A stretch of 12,583 nucleotides of DNA from contig DATDOO010000284.1 of assembly GCA_035293245.1 (NCBI GenBank), positions 1 through 12,583 on the forward strand, given 5' to 3'. The notes under the pieces were generated by a model. It was not told the DNA's origin, searched no databases, and saw nothing but the letters and a program-made list of their open reading frames with translations. A program made the position numbers and the translations under genes. This stretch comes from DATDOO01 sp035293245 (GTDB lineage: Bacteria; Pseudomonadota; Gammaproteobacteria; Methylococcales; Methylococcaceae). This document shows, in pieces, positions 5,154 through 12,135 of this stretch (positions within the stretch are counted from its first letter, which is position 1; each line of letters begins with the position of its first letter).

Positions 5154-7262
5154 TCATGACGGGGCCGCTTGCACGCCGCCGGCGAAACGGCAGAAGAATT
5201 CCTCCGGCAGCACCGGCCTGCCGTAGTAAAAACCCTGCACGATGTCGCAGCCCTGCCGCTGCAGGAATTCCTGCTGTTCCAGCGTTTCCACGCCTTCGGC
5301 GATGACCTTCAGCCCCAGGTTGTGGGCCAGTTCGATGACCACCCGGACGATGGCGGCGTCGTTGGCGTCGCTGGCGATGTCGCGGACAAAGGACTGGTCG
5401 ATCTTGAGCGCGTTCACCGGAAAACGCTTGAGGTAGGCCAGGGACGAGTAGCCGGTGCCGAAGTCGTCGATGGAGAGGCTCACGCCGCGGTCATGCAGGG
5501 CCTGCAAGACTTCCGCGGACTGTTCGGGGTTGTCCATCACGGCGCTCTCGGTGATTTCCATATCCAGCAGTTCCGCCTCGACCCCGGTCTCCTCCTGGAT
5601 GGCGATGAGGCGCTGCAGCAGTTCCGGATCGCGGAATTGGCGGGCGGAAAGATTCACGGATACCGGCCACACGGTGCCGGCGGCGCGCCAGGCGGCCAGT
5701 TGCCGGCACACGGCGCGGAACACCCATTCGCCGATGGACACGATCAGTCCGGTTTCCTCGGCAATGGCGATGAACATTCCCGGCGGGATGAGGTCTTCCC
5801 CGTTGCGCCGCCAGCGCAGCAAGGCTTCGACGCCGGCGACGCGCCCGCTGGCCAGTTCCATTTTCGGCTGGTAGTACACGCAGAGTTCGTCCCGTTCCAC
5901 GGCGCGCCGCAACTCGGTTTCCAATTGCAGGCGCGCGATGGTCAGCGCCCCGCCCTTGGCATCGGCGTGGAACTGGAAGCGGTTGCCGCCCTGCTTCTTG
6001 GCCTCATACAGGGCGGAATCGGCCAACATGACCAGCCGGTCCATGTCGATGGCGTCGTTGGGATAAAAACTGATCCCGATGCTGGCGCCGACGAACAGTT
6101 CGCTTTCGTCCACTTTCACCGGCTGGCCCATGGACTCCACGATCTTGCGCGCCATCATGCCGGCGTCCTCCAGCCGGGCCAGGTCGGGAAGGATCACGGC
6201 GAACTCGTCGCCGCCCAGGCGCGCCACAGTGTCCATCTCCCGCAACATGCCCTTGATCCGCCGGCCGACGGCGATCAGCAGTTGGTCGCCGGTGAAGTGT
6301 CCCAGGGTGTCGTTGATGTTCTTGAAGCGGTCCAGGTCCAGGTAGAGCAGGGCGAACGGCTGCTCCTCGCGGTCGGCGCGCAGCATGGCCTGTTCCAGGC
6401 GTTCGCGGAACAGGGCGCGGTTGGGCAGGCCGGTCAGGGGGTCGTAAAAGGCCAGGCGGCGGATGTCCTCCTCCGATTTCTTCAGCGCGCTGATGTCGTG
6501 GGCGACGGAGACGAGATGGCTGATGCGTCCCTGCTCGTCGAACACCGGGGCGAGGAACTGCATCGCCCAATAAAGATCGCCGTTCTTCTTGCGGTCCAGG
6601 AGTTCGCCGTGCCATTCCTTGCCGCTCAGCAGCGTTTCCCACAGCTCGCTGTAAACTTCCTCCGGGGTGTGGCCGGATTTGAGCAGGCTGGGTTTCTGGC
6701 CGATGACTTCGTCGCGGCTGTAGCCGGTCACGTCCAGGAAGGCGGGATTGCAATACTCGATTTCCCCGTTCAGGTTGGTAATCAGCACCATGCTGGAGCT
6801 GTATTCCACCGCCCAGGACAAATTGCGCAACTCCCCTTCCGCACGGCGCAGCGAATCCAGGGTTTTCTGGAGTTCCTCGTTGGCGGCCTGAAGATGCGCC
6901 GGGGAGGGCAGCGCCAGCGCCTTGGGCAGCAACGGCCAGAGCAGCACGGCGGTGACCAGCGACACCAGGGCGGTGAGCGCCTTGACGGCGCCGCTGAGCC
7001 AGTAGTCCGGGCGCCAGATATTCCATATCCCCATCAGGTGCGTGGTGCCGCAGAGCAGGATGAACAGGCCGAACAGCACGAACATCCATTTGTACTGCAG
7101 GTCGACGCGCTTTTTGGCGAACACCAGCAGCACGATGGGGATGGAGTAGTAGGCGAGGGTGATGATCGCGTCGGAAGCCACGTGCAGCCACAGCAGGGCC
7201 TTATCCCAGCGGAAACACCAACCGTGCGGCAGGAAATCGCCTGCGGCGAGCAGTTCGGTCAT
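5154..7262 (-). CDS. Membrane ethylene-receptor-like sensor with PAS, GGDEF and EAL domains
   Basis: This 702-residue protein should make and/or break cyclic di-GMP in response to a small ligand. ATG 7262 was chosen because GGAG precedes it by eight bases; an in-frame GTG at 7283 has no ribosome site. Residues 1-118 hold three main membrane helices that match the plant ETR1 ethylene-binding domain: Asp31, Tyr38, Ile41, Pro42, Ile68, Cys71 and His75 correspond to ETR1 Asp25, Tyr32, Ile35, Pro36, Ile62, Cys65 and His69, all offset by six. In ETR1 the Cys and His bind Cu(I). A short coiled coil (122-150) leads to a PAS domain (about 148-263). The GGDEF domain (about 270-435) has intact G-G-D-E-F at 350-354 and an RxxD inhibitory site at 341-344. 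The EAL domain (442-693) has E-A-L (479-481), E-I-T-E-S, D-D-F-G-T-G-Y-S-S and A-E-G-V-E-T. All catalytic signatures look intact. It lies upstream of hps on the same strand and divergent from the ABC operon. Ligand identity is inferred. Confidence 0.92.
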   Translation of the reverse strand: MTELLAAGDFLPHGWCFRWDKALLWLHVASDAIITLAYYSIPIVLLVFAKKRVDLQYKWMFVLFGLFILLCGTTHLMGIWNIWRPDYWLSGAVKALTALVSLVTAVLLWPLLPKALALPSPAHLQAANEELQKTLDSLRRAEGELRNLSWAVEYSSSMVLITNLNGEIEYCNPAFLDVTGYSRDEVIGQKPSLLKSGHTPEEVYSELWETLLSGKEWHGELLDRKKNGDLYWAMQFLAPVFDEQGRISHLVSVAHDISALKKSEEDIRRLAFYDPLTGLPNRALFRERLEQAMLRADREEQPFALLYLDLDRFKNINDTLGHFTGDQLLIAVGRRIKGMLREMDTVARLGGDEFAVILPDLARLEDAGMMARKIVESMGQPVKVDESELFVGASIGISFYPNDAIDMDRLVMLADSALYEAKKQGGNRFQFHADAKGGALTIARLQLETELRRAVERDELCVYYQPKMELASGRVAGVEALLRWRRNGEDLIPPGMFIAIAEETGLIVSIGEWVFRAVCRQLAAWRAAGTVWPVSVNLSARQFRDPELLQRLIAIQEETGVEAELLDMEITESAVMDNPEQSAEVLQALHDRGVSLSIDDFGTGYSSLAYLKRFPVNALKIDQSFVRDIASDANDAAIVRVVIELAHNLGLKVIAEGVETLEQQEFLQRQGCDIVQGFYYGRPVLPEEFFCRFAGGVQAAPS

Positions 7263-7304
7263 CGATCCGGCTCCGTCTTTCACCGAGGTTGAATAAGACC
7301 TACA

Positions 7305-7314
7305 ACACCGGTGT
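7305..7314. promoter_or_regulatory. Perfect 10-bp palindrome in the divergent control region
   Basis: ACACCGGTGT is self-complementary and lies 43 bases before the GGDEF-EAL start and about 170 bases before the ABC operon start. It could be a regulator site for the minus-strand gene. With only ten bases in GC-rich DNA it may be chance. Confidence 0.25.
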
Positions 7315-7384
7315 CGTCGGCCCGGCGTGCGGAAATGATAATCCCGCCTTTTCCTTCCGTCTTGCCGTCCGGGGGCCGGGCAGG

Positions 7385-7413
7385 TTCGCCCCCAACCGCC
7401 TTCTCCCTATAAT
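7385..7413 (+). promoter_or_regulatory. Sigma-70-type promoter of the ABC/GldG operon
   Basis: A perfect TATAAT (7408-7413) lies in otherwise GC-rich DNA, with TTCGCC 17 bases upstream as a poor -35. Transcription would begin near 7420, leaving a leader of about 65 bases before the ATG at 7485. The -10 match is strong, the -35 weak, so an activator may be needed. Confidence 0.6.
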
Positions 7414-7484
7414 ATGTCGCGTTGTCTCATCCGGTCGGGAAAACCTGCGCCGGAATCCTTTGTCGTCACTTCGAAACGGAACCC

Positions 7485-8438
7485 ATGAACAGACTGATCG
7501 AGGTCGAACAACTTTATCGCTACTACGGCGACCACCTGGCGGTGAACGATGTCAGCTTCACCCTGGAAAAAGGCGAAATCCTCGGCTTTCTCGGCCCCAA
7601 CGGCGCGGGGAAGTCCAGCACCATGCAGATGATCTGCGGCAACCTGGCCCCGTCTTCCGGGCAGGTGCGCATCAACGGCATCGACATCCTCGACAACCCG
7701 AAGGAAGCCAAGGGGGAACTGGGCTATCTTCCGGAAAATCCGCCGGTGTACCGCGAGTTGACGGTGGACGAGTACCTGACCTACTGCGCACGGCTGCACG
7801 GCCTGAAAAAAGACAAGGTGAAGGCCGCCGTGGACAGTGCCCGGGAACGCTGCGGCCTGGCGGAGGTGGGCGGGCGGCTGATCGGCAACCTGTCGAAAGG
7901 TTTCCAGCAGCGGGTGGGCATCGCCCAGGCCATCCTGCACTCCCCCGCCGTCATCGTGCTGGACGAGCCGACCGTCGGGCTGGACCCGATCCAGATCCGC
8001 GAGATCCGCCAGTTGATCCGCGACTTAGGGCGGGAACACGGCATCATTCTTTCAACCCACATTCTTCCCGAAGTGCAGGAATCCTGCACCCAGGTGCAGA
8101 TCATCCACAACGGCCGCCTGGTGCTGAACGACCGCATCGAGGGGCTGGAGAAGCGCATGGGCGCCTCCAGCCTGCTGGTCGTCACCCGCCAGGCGCCGGA
8201 CGTGGCGGGCCTGTCCGCCATTCCCGGCGTGCGGGCGGTGGAGGCGCTGGACCACCAGCGCTGGCGCGTGCTGCATGACAAGGACGCCAACCCGGCCGAA
8301 CAGGTCGCCGCGCTGGCCGTCGCCAGCGGCTGGGGCCTGCTGGAGCTGACGCCGGAGAAGCGCAGCATCGAGCAGATTTTCGTGGAAATCACCCAGCAAC
8401 CCGAACCGCACGCCGCGGGCACGGAGGAAGCCGCATGA
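7485..8438 (+). CDS. ABC transporter ATPase, GldA/NatA-like
   Basis: This 317-residue protein is the ATPase of an ABC-2-type exporter encoded with the next three genes. It has Walker A G-P-N-G-A-G-K-S (37-44), signature L-S-K-G-F-Q-Q (136-142), Walker B V-I-V-L-D-E-P (156-162) and H-loop His192. Where many ATPases have a Q-loop glutamine it reads G-Y-L-P-E-N-P, as is usual in the GldA group. After the nucleotide-binding domain an accessory region of roughly 90 residues follows, as in NatA/GldA proteins, ending in an Ala/Glu-rich tail. ATG 7485 was chosen over an in-frame TTG at 7422 because homology begins at M-N-R-L-I-E-V and ACGGA precedes it; the ribosome site is weak. The stop overlaps the permease start (ATGA). 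The transported substrate is unknown. The name GldA comes from Bacteroidota gliding genes and does not imply gliding here. Confidence 0.9.
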   Translation: MNRLIEVEQLYRYYGDHLAVNDVSFTLEKGEILGFLGPNGAGKSSTMQMICGNLAPSSGQVRINGIDILDNPKEAKGELGYLPENPPVYRELTVDEYLTYCARLHGLKKDKVKAAVDSARERCGLAEVGGRLIGNLSKGFQQRVGIAQAILHSPAVIVLDEPTVGLDPIQIREIRQLIRDLGREHGIILSTHILPEVQESCTQVQIIHNGRLVLNDRIEGLEKRMGASSLLVVTRQAPDVAGLSAIPGVRAVEALDHQRWRVLHDKDANPAEQVAALAVASGWGLLELTPEKRSIEQIFVEITQQPEPHAAGTEEAA

Positions 8439-9190
8439 GTGCCCTCGTCATCGCCGCGCGCGAGTTGCGCGGCCTGTTTCTCTCCCCCCTCGCCTGGTCG
8501 ATCCTCGGCGTGGTGCAGCTGATCCTGGGCTACATGTTCCTGGTCCAGGTGGACTACTACCTGGATATCCAGCCGCGCATCGCGGGCATGGAAGGCGCAC
8601 CGGGGGTCACCGACCTGATCGTTGCGCCCCTGTTCGGCAACGCCGGGGTGATCCTTTTATTGGTGATGCCGCTCGTCACCATGCGCCTGATCAGCGAGGA
8701 GCGCCGCAACCGCACCCTGAGCCTGCTGTTCAGCGCGCCGGTGTCCATGGCCGACATCATCCTCGGCAAATACCTGGGCACCCTGGCGTTTCTCGGGGTG
8801 ATGATCGGCATGATCCTGCTCATGCCCCTGTCGTTGCTGGCCGGCGGCGGGCTGGACTTCGGCAAGCTGGCCGCCTGCGTCATCGCCTTAACGCTGCTTC
8901 TGGCCTCCTTCGCCGCCATCGGCCTGTTCATGTCCACCCTCACCGCCCAGCCCACCGTGGCCGCGGTGAGCAGCTTCGGCGCGCTGCTGCTGTTGTGGAT
9001 CGTCGACTGGAGCGTCAGCGGCGAGGACGCCGCCGACAGCGTGCTGCGCTACCTGTCCCTGCTGCGCCACTACGAAAGCCTGTTGAAAGGCTTGGTGAGC
9101 ACCACCGATCTCGCCTATTTCCTGCTGGTCATCTTCACCTTCCTGGTGCTCAGCGTTCACGCCCTCGACAACGACCGGTTGCAGAAATGA
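8435..9190 (+). CDS. ABC-2 family permease (GldF-like)
   Basis: This 251-residue membrane protein is the likely channel partner of the ATPase just upstream. It shows about six hydrophobic helices in the ABC-2 pattern: an N-terminal helix (A-W-S-I-L-G-V-V-Q-L-I-L-G-Y), a central pair around the conserved cytoplasmic E-E-R-R-N-R-T-L-S-L-L segment (about residues 88-98), which is a hallmark of this permease group, then four more helices. Length and layout match GldF-type permeases. Start and stop both overlap the flanking genes by ATGA, so translation is coupled on both sides. Nothing in the protein identifies the substrate. Confidence 0.9.
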   Translation: MSALVIAARELRGLFLSPLAWSILGVVQLILGYMFLVQVDYYLDIQPRIAGMEGAPGVTDLIVAPLFGNAGVILLLVMPLVTMRLISEERRNRTLSLLFSAPVSMADIILGKYLGTLAFLGVMIGMILLMPLSLLAGGGLDFGKLAACVIALTLLLASFAAIGLFMSTLTAQPTVAAVSSFGALLLLWIVDWSVSGEDAADSVLRYLSLLRHYESLLKGLVSTTDLAYFLLVIFTFLVLSVHALDNDRLQK

Positions 9191-10590
9191 AGATCGACCA
9201 GAAAATCCACACCCAGATCCGCCTGCAGAACCTGCTGTTCACCGTGCTGTTCCTGGGCGCGGTCGGCTTGGCCGGCTGGCTGTCCACCCGCTATTCCGCC
9301 CAGTTCGACTGGACGGCCAGCGGGCGCAACACCCTTTCCGAAGCCAGCGTCAAAGTCCTGGAACTGGTCAAGGAGCCGGTGAGCATTACGTCCTACGCGC
9401 GCGAGAACAACAAGACCTTGCGCGAGCAGATCGGCGATCTGGTCGCCCGCTACAGCCGGGTCAACACGAACGTGAGCCTTTCCTTCGTCAACCCGGACAC
9501 CCAGCCGGACAAGACGCGCGAGATGGGCGTCAGCCTCGACGGCGAGATGGTCGTTGCAACCCAGGGCCGCAGCGAAAAGGTCCAGGAATTCACCGAGTCC
9601 GCCCTCACCAACGCCCTGCAGCGCCTCTTGCAAGCCCGGGACCAGAACCTGGTGTTCCTCGAAGGCCACGGCGAGCGCTCGCCCCTGGGCCAGGCCAATT
9701 TCGACCTGGGGCAGTTCGGCGCGGAACTCCAGCGCAAGGGCGTCCACGCCGTGCAGCTCAACCTGGCCAAGACGCCGGACATCCCGGCCAACACCAACGC
9801 CCTGGTCGTCGCCGGGCCCCAGACCAACCTGCTGCCGGGCGAAGTCGCGCTCATCCAGGACTACGTGAAAAAGGGCGGCAATCTGCTCTGGCTGGCCGAG
9901 CCGGGCGATCTGCACGGCCTGCAGCCTCTGGGCGAGCAATTGGGCGTCAAATTTTTGCCGGGGACGGTGGTCGACGCCAGCACCCAGATGCTCGGCATCA
10001 ACGACCCGACGTTCGCCCTGGTGGTGGAATACCCCTATCACCCCGTCACACGGGATTTCCAGTCCATGACCCTGTTCCCGGTGGCGAGTGCGCTGGAAAC
10101 CGCCAAGGACGGGGAGTTGCGTTACACCGCGCTGCTGAGAACCCTGGCCCGTTCCTGGACCGAAACCGGTCCGGTCGAAGGCGAAATCCGTTTCAACGCC
10201 GACAGCGGCGAAAAGGAAGGCCCCTTGACCCTCGGCGTGGCCGTGACGCGCGCGATCGAGCCGGAAGCCGCCGCGCCCGACAAAAAACCGACGGAGCAGG
10301 AAGCGGAGTCCAAGCCCCGCGAACAGCGCATCGTGATCGTCGGCGACGGCGACTTCCTCTCCAACACCTATCTGGGCAACGGCGGCAATCTCAACCTGGG
10401 CCTGAACCTGGTGCAGTGGCTGGGTCACAACGACGCCTTCATCAACATTCCGGCCAAGACCTCCGGCGATGTCACGCTGGCGTTGTCGCAAGCCGCGACG
10501 GGGCTGATCGGCGTCGGTTTCCTGCTGCTGCTGCCGGCGCTGTTGATCGGCACGGGCGGCTGGATCTGGTTCCGCCGCCGGGGGCGCTGA
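9187..10590 (+). CDS. GldG-family ABC transporter auxiliary protein
   Basis: This 467-residue protein is anchored at both ends: a membrane helix near residues 14-34 and another near 440-460 followed by R-R-R-G-R. The large region between them should face the periplasm. It starts with the family-typical segment S-G-R-N-T-L-S-E-A-S-V-K-V-L just after the first helix, then a thioredoxin-like alpha/beta domain with the phrase V-F-L-E-G-H-G-E-R (about 155-163) and a later I-V-I-V-G-D-G-D-F-L segment (about 380-389). A charged Pro/Glu/Lys linker lies near 357-379. These are features of the GldG group (gliding-motility auxiliary component of ABC transporters). Its function outside Bacteroidota is not established. 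The start overlaps the permease stop (ATGA) and the DUF4340-like gene begins three bases after its stop, so it is part of one operon. Confidence 0.85.
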   Translation: MKIDQKIHTQIRLQNLLFTVLFLGAVGLAGWLSTRYSAQFDWTASGRNTLSEASVKVLELVKEPVSITSYARENNKTLREQIGDLVARYSRVNTNVSLSFVNPDTQPDKTREMGVSLDGEMVVATQGRSEKVQEFTESALTNALQRLLQARDQNLVFLEGHGERSPLGQANFDLGQFGAELQRKGVHAVQLNLAKTPDIPANTNALVVAGPQTNLLPGEVALIQDYVKKGGNLLWLAEPGDLHGLQPLGEQLGVKFLPGTVVDASTQMLGINDPTFALVVEYPYHPVTRDFQSMTLFPVASALETAKDGELRYTALLRTLARSWTETGPVEGEIRFNADSGEKEGPLTLGVAVTRAIEPEAAAPDKKPTEQEAESKPREQRIVIVGDGDFLSNTYLGNGGNLNLGLNLVQWLGHNDAFINIPAKTSGDVTLALSQAATGLIGVGFLLLLPALLIGTGGWIWFRRRGR

Positions 10591-10593
10591 GTC

Positions 10594-11472
10594 ATGGGAA
10601 AGAAGCTTTGGCTGAATCTGGGCCTGCTGGCGGTCATCGGCGTACTGGCGCTGCTGACGGCGTTCGAACCGGGCAAGAAAAAAGCGGAAACCATCCCGCT
10701 GGCCCGGCTCGATGCGGCGGCGGTCCAGAAAATCGAAATCGGCGGCAAAGAGACGTTGAACTTGGAGAAGAAAGACGGCCGCTGGTACGTCAGCGCACCT
10801 TTCCAGGCCCCGGCCAACGAACATCGCGTCGAGCTTCTTTTGAAAATCCCGGCAACGCCCAGTTCCGCCAGCTATCCCGCCGCAGCCGGGGAACTGGCGC
10901 GTTTCGGCCTGGCTCCCCCCAACGCCGTGCTGCGCCTGGACGGCCTGAGTCTGGAATTCGGCGACTCCGACCCCATCCAGCAGCGCCGTTACGTGAAGGT
11001 CGGCGAAACGCTGCACTTGGCGGAGGACAACTTCCATCACTACCTCACGGCGCCGGCCACCGATTACGTGGAGAAAAAGCTGCTGCCGGAAGACCCGGAC
11101 ATCGGCAAAATCGAATTGCCGGGTCTGGTTCTCGACCGCGAGGACGGCGGCAAGTGGCGCGCCGAGCCGGCGCCGGCGTCGCCCGGCCCGGTTTACGAAC
11201 TGGTGGAGGCCTGGAAATACGCCCGTGCCTACGATGTGAAGCGCCATGAAGCCAAGGACGCTTCAAGCGGCGAAACCATCCGCATCACCCTGGCCCAGGG
11301 CGAACCGGTGGAGTTCGCCATCGTCCGCCGCACGCCGGAACTGGTGCTGCTGCGTGCCGGCTGGGGGCTGGAATTCCACCTGACCGAGGAAACGTCCCGT
11401 TCGCTCCTCACCCTCAAGAAGCCGGAAGCGGAAAAGCAACCCGACGCCGCCGCGTCGCCCCCCGACCCCTGA
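10594..11472 (+). CDS. DUF4340-type membrane-anchored protein
   Basis: This 292-residue protein has one N-terminal membrane helix (about 5-23) with the rest probably periplasmic. The body contains tandem beta-rich stretches of the DUF4340 type: I-E-I-G-G-K-E-T-L-N-L-E-K-K-D-G-R-W-Y-V near 46-65, and later I-E-L-P-G-L-V-L-D-R-E-D-G-G-K-W-R-A, showing the recurrent pattern of strand, then E-K-x-D-G-x-W. Genes of this kind regularly end GldA-GldF-GldG-like operons in many bacterial phyla, and this gene is in exactly that place, three bases after the GldG-like stop. The C-terminal 20 residues are a Pro/Ala/Asp tail. Biochemical role is unknown; a structural partner of the GldG-like protein is the simplest inference. 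Confidence 0.8.
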   Translation: MGKKLWLNLGLLAVIGVLALLTAFEPGKKKAETIPLARLDAAAVQKIEIGGKETLNLEKKDGRWYVSAPFQAPANEHRVELLLKIPATPSSASYPAAAGELARFGLAPPNAVLRLDGLSLEFGDSDPIQQRRYVKVGETLHLAEDNFHHYLTAPATDYVEKKLLPEDPDIGKIELPGLVLDREDGGKWRAEPAPASPGPVYELVEAWKYARAYDVKRHEAKDASSGETIRITLAQGEPVEFAIVRRTPELVLLRAGWGLEFHLTEETSRSLLTLKKPEAEKQPDAAASPPDP

Positions 11473-11475
11473 GTT

Positions 11476-11509
11476 GCCGGCCGGCGGCAAAATTCCGCCG
11501 CCGGCCGGC
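11476..11509 (+). terminator. GC-rich hairpin after the ABC operon, possible terminator
   Basis: GCCGGCCGGCGG (11476-11487) pairs perfectly with CCGCCGGCCGGC (11498-11509) across a ten-base loop, starting three bases after the DUF4340-like stop. It has no T run after it, so it is at best an imperfect terminator or a 3'-end stabiliser. Confidence 0.4.
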
Positions 11510-11536
11510 CGGCGAAGCCGCCAAAACCGCAGGCCT

Positions 11537-11622
11537 GTAGGGCGCAATAGGCGATAGCCGTATTGCGCCGCATGGGACGCATCGGCTGGCGCAATACGCG
11601 GCGAACCGCTATTGCGCCCCAC
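11537..11622. repeat. Pair of inverted REP hairpins (BIME-like)
   Basis: Two hairpins share the same 9-bp stem GGCGCAATA/TATTGCGCC: the first at 11541-11569 with an inner GGC-GATA-GCC stem, the second at 11588-11618 with an inner GCGG-CGAA-CCGC stem. The first is preceded by GTAG (11537-11540); the second is followed by CCAC, which reads GTGG on the other strand. A GT(A/G)G tetranucleotide at the foot of a palindrome is the hallmark of REP sequences mobilised by TnpA-REP (RAYT) transposases. Two copies head in opposite directions with an 18-base spacer, as in a BIME. No transposase gene is in the window. Confidence 0.8.
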
Positions 11623-11679
11623 CTGCCGAAGATTTCCGCCAATCCGTTCCCCGTCGATCCCGCAACCGTTTTTCGCCCA

Positions 11680-11695
11680 TGGCACAGGACGTGCT
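11680..11695 (+). promoter_or_regulatory. Sigma-54 promoter of the flgB operon
   Basis: TGGCAC-N6-TGCT places GG at 11681-11682 and GC at 11693-11694, the ten-base spacing needed for the -24/-12 elements, and matches the consensus TGGCACG-N4-TTGCW except for two positions. Transcription would start near 11706, about 26 bases before flgB. Sigma-54 control of rod and hook genes is usual in gammaproteobacteria with polar flagella. Confidence 0.75.
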
Positions 11696-11731
11696 TATCT
11701 CTGGCCAAAGACATCACCGGGAGTCACTCCA

Positions 11732-12133
11732 GTGGCCATCAACTTCGACAATGCCTTCGGCAATCACGCCCTGGCGCTGACCTTGCGGGAAAAACGGGCG
11801 GACGTGCTCGCCGCCAACCTCGCCAACAGCGACACGCCCGGCTACAAGGCCCGTGACGTGGATTTCCAGGCCCTGCTGAAAAGCGCCCAGGACAACCCGA
11901 CCTACCTGACGATGACCAGCCCCGGCCATCTGAACGGCGCAGGCGGAACGGGGGCGGGGGACTTTCCGGAGCTCCTGTACCGTACTCCGGCGCAACCGTC
12001 CCTGGACGGCAACAGCGTGGAGGCCGAAGAGGAAAAGTCCCGCTACGCCGAGAACGCCCTGGCTTACCAGACCTCCCTGCGTTTTCTCAACGGCAAGATC
12101 ACCAGCCTGCTGACCGCCATCCGGGGAGACTAG
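11732..12133 (+). CDS. flgB: Flagellar basal-body rod protein FlgB
   Basis: FlgB is the proximal rod subunit of the flagellar basal body, exported by the flagellar type III system. The 133-residue product starts M-A-I-N-F-D-N-A-F-G and carries the family motif L-A-A-N-L-A-N-S-D-T-P-G-Y-K-A-R-D-V-D-F (about 26-45), with a C-terminal helix rich in Q-T-S-L-R-F-L-N-G-K-I. The start is GTG 11732: GGGAG lies eight bases upstream and the product then begins where FlgB homologues do. In-frame codons back to 11612 precede the promoter and are not translated in this model. Length is normal for FlgB. flgC follows after two bases. Confidence 0.95.
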   Translation: MAINFDNAFGNHALALTLREKRADVLAANLANSDTPGYKARDVDFQALLKSAQDNPTYLTMTSPGHLNGAGGTGAGDFPELLYRTPAQPSLDGNSVEAEEEKSRYAENALAYQTSLRFLNGKITSLLTAIRGD

Positions 12134-12135
12134 CC

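Noticed and set aside
7263..7283. GTG start at 7283 for the receptor-like protein
   Set aside because: No Shine-Dalgarno sequence precedes it, whereas ATG 7262 has GGAG at proper distance.
5169..7292. A 707-codon open frame on the plus strand opposite the GGDEF-EAL gene
   Set aside because: It is rich in His, Gln, Gly and Asp with no recognisable domain and is the mirror of a GC-rich real gene with intact motifs.
9157..11247. A 696-codon open frame on the minus strand opposite the GldG-like and DUF4340-like genes
   Set aside because: Low-complexity Arg/Gln/Gly/Val-rich composition and no domain; the plus-strand genes have clear family features and operon overlaps.
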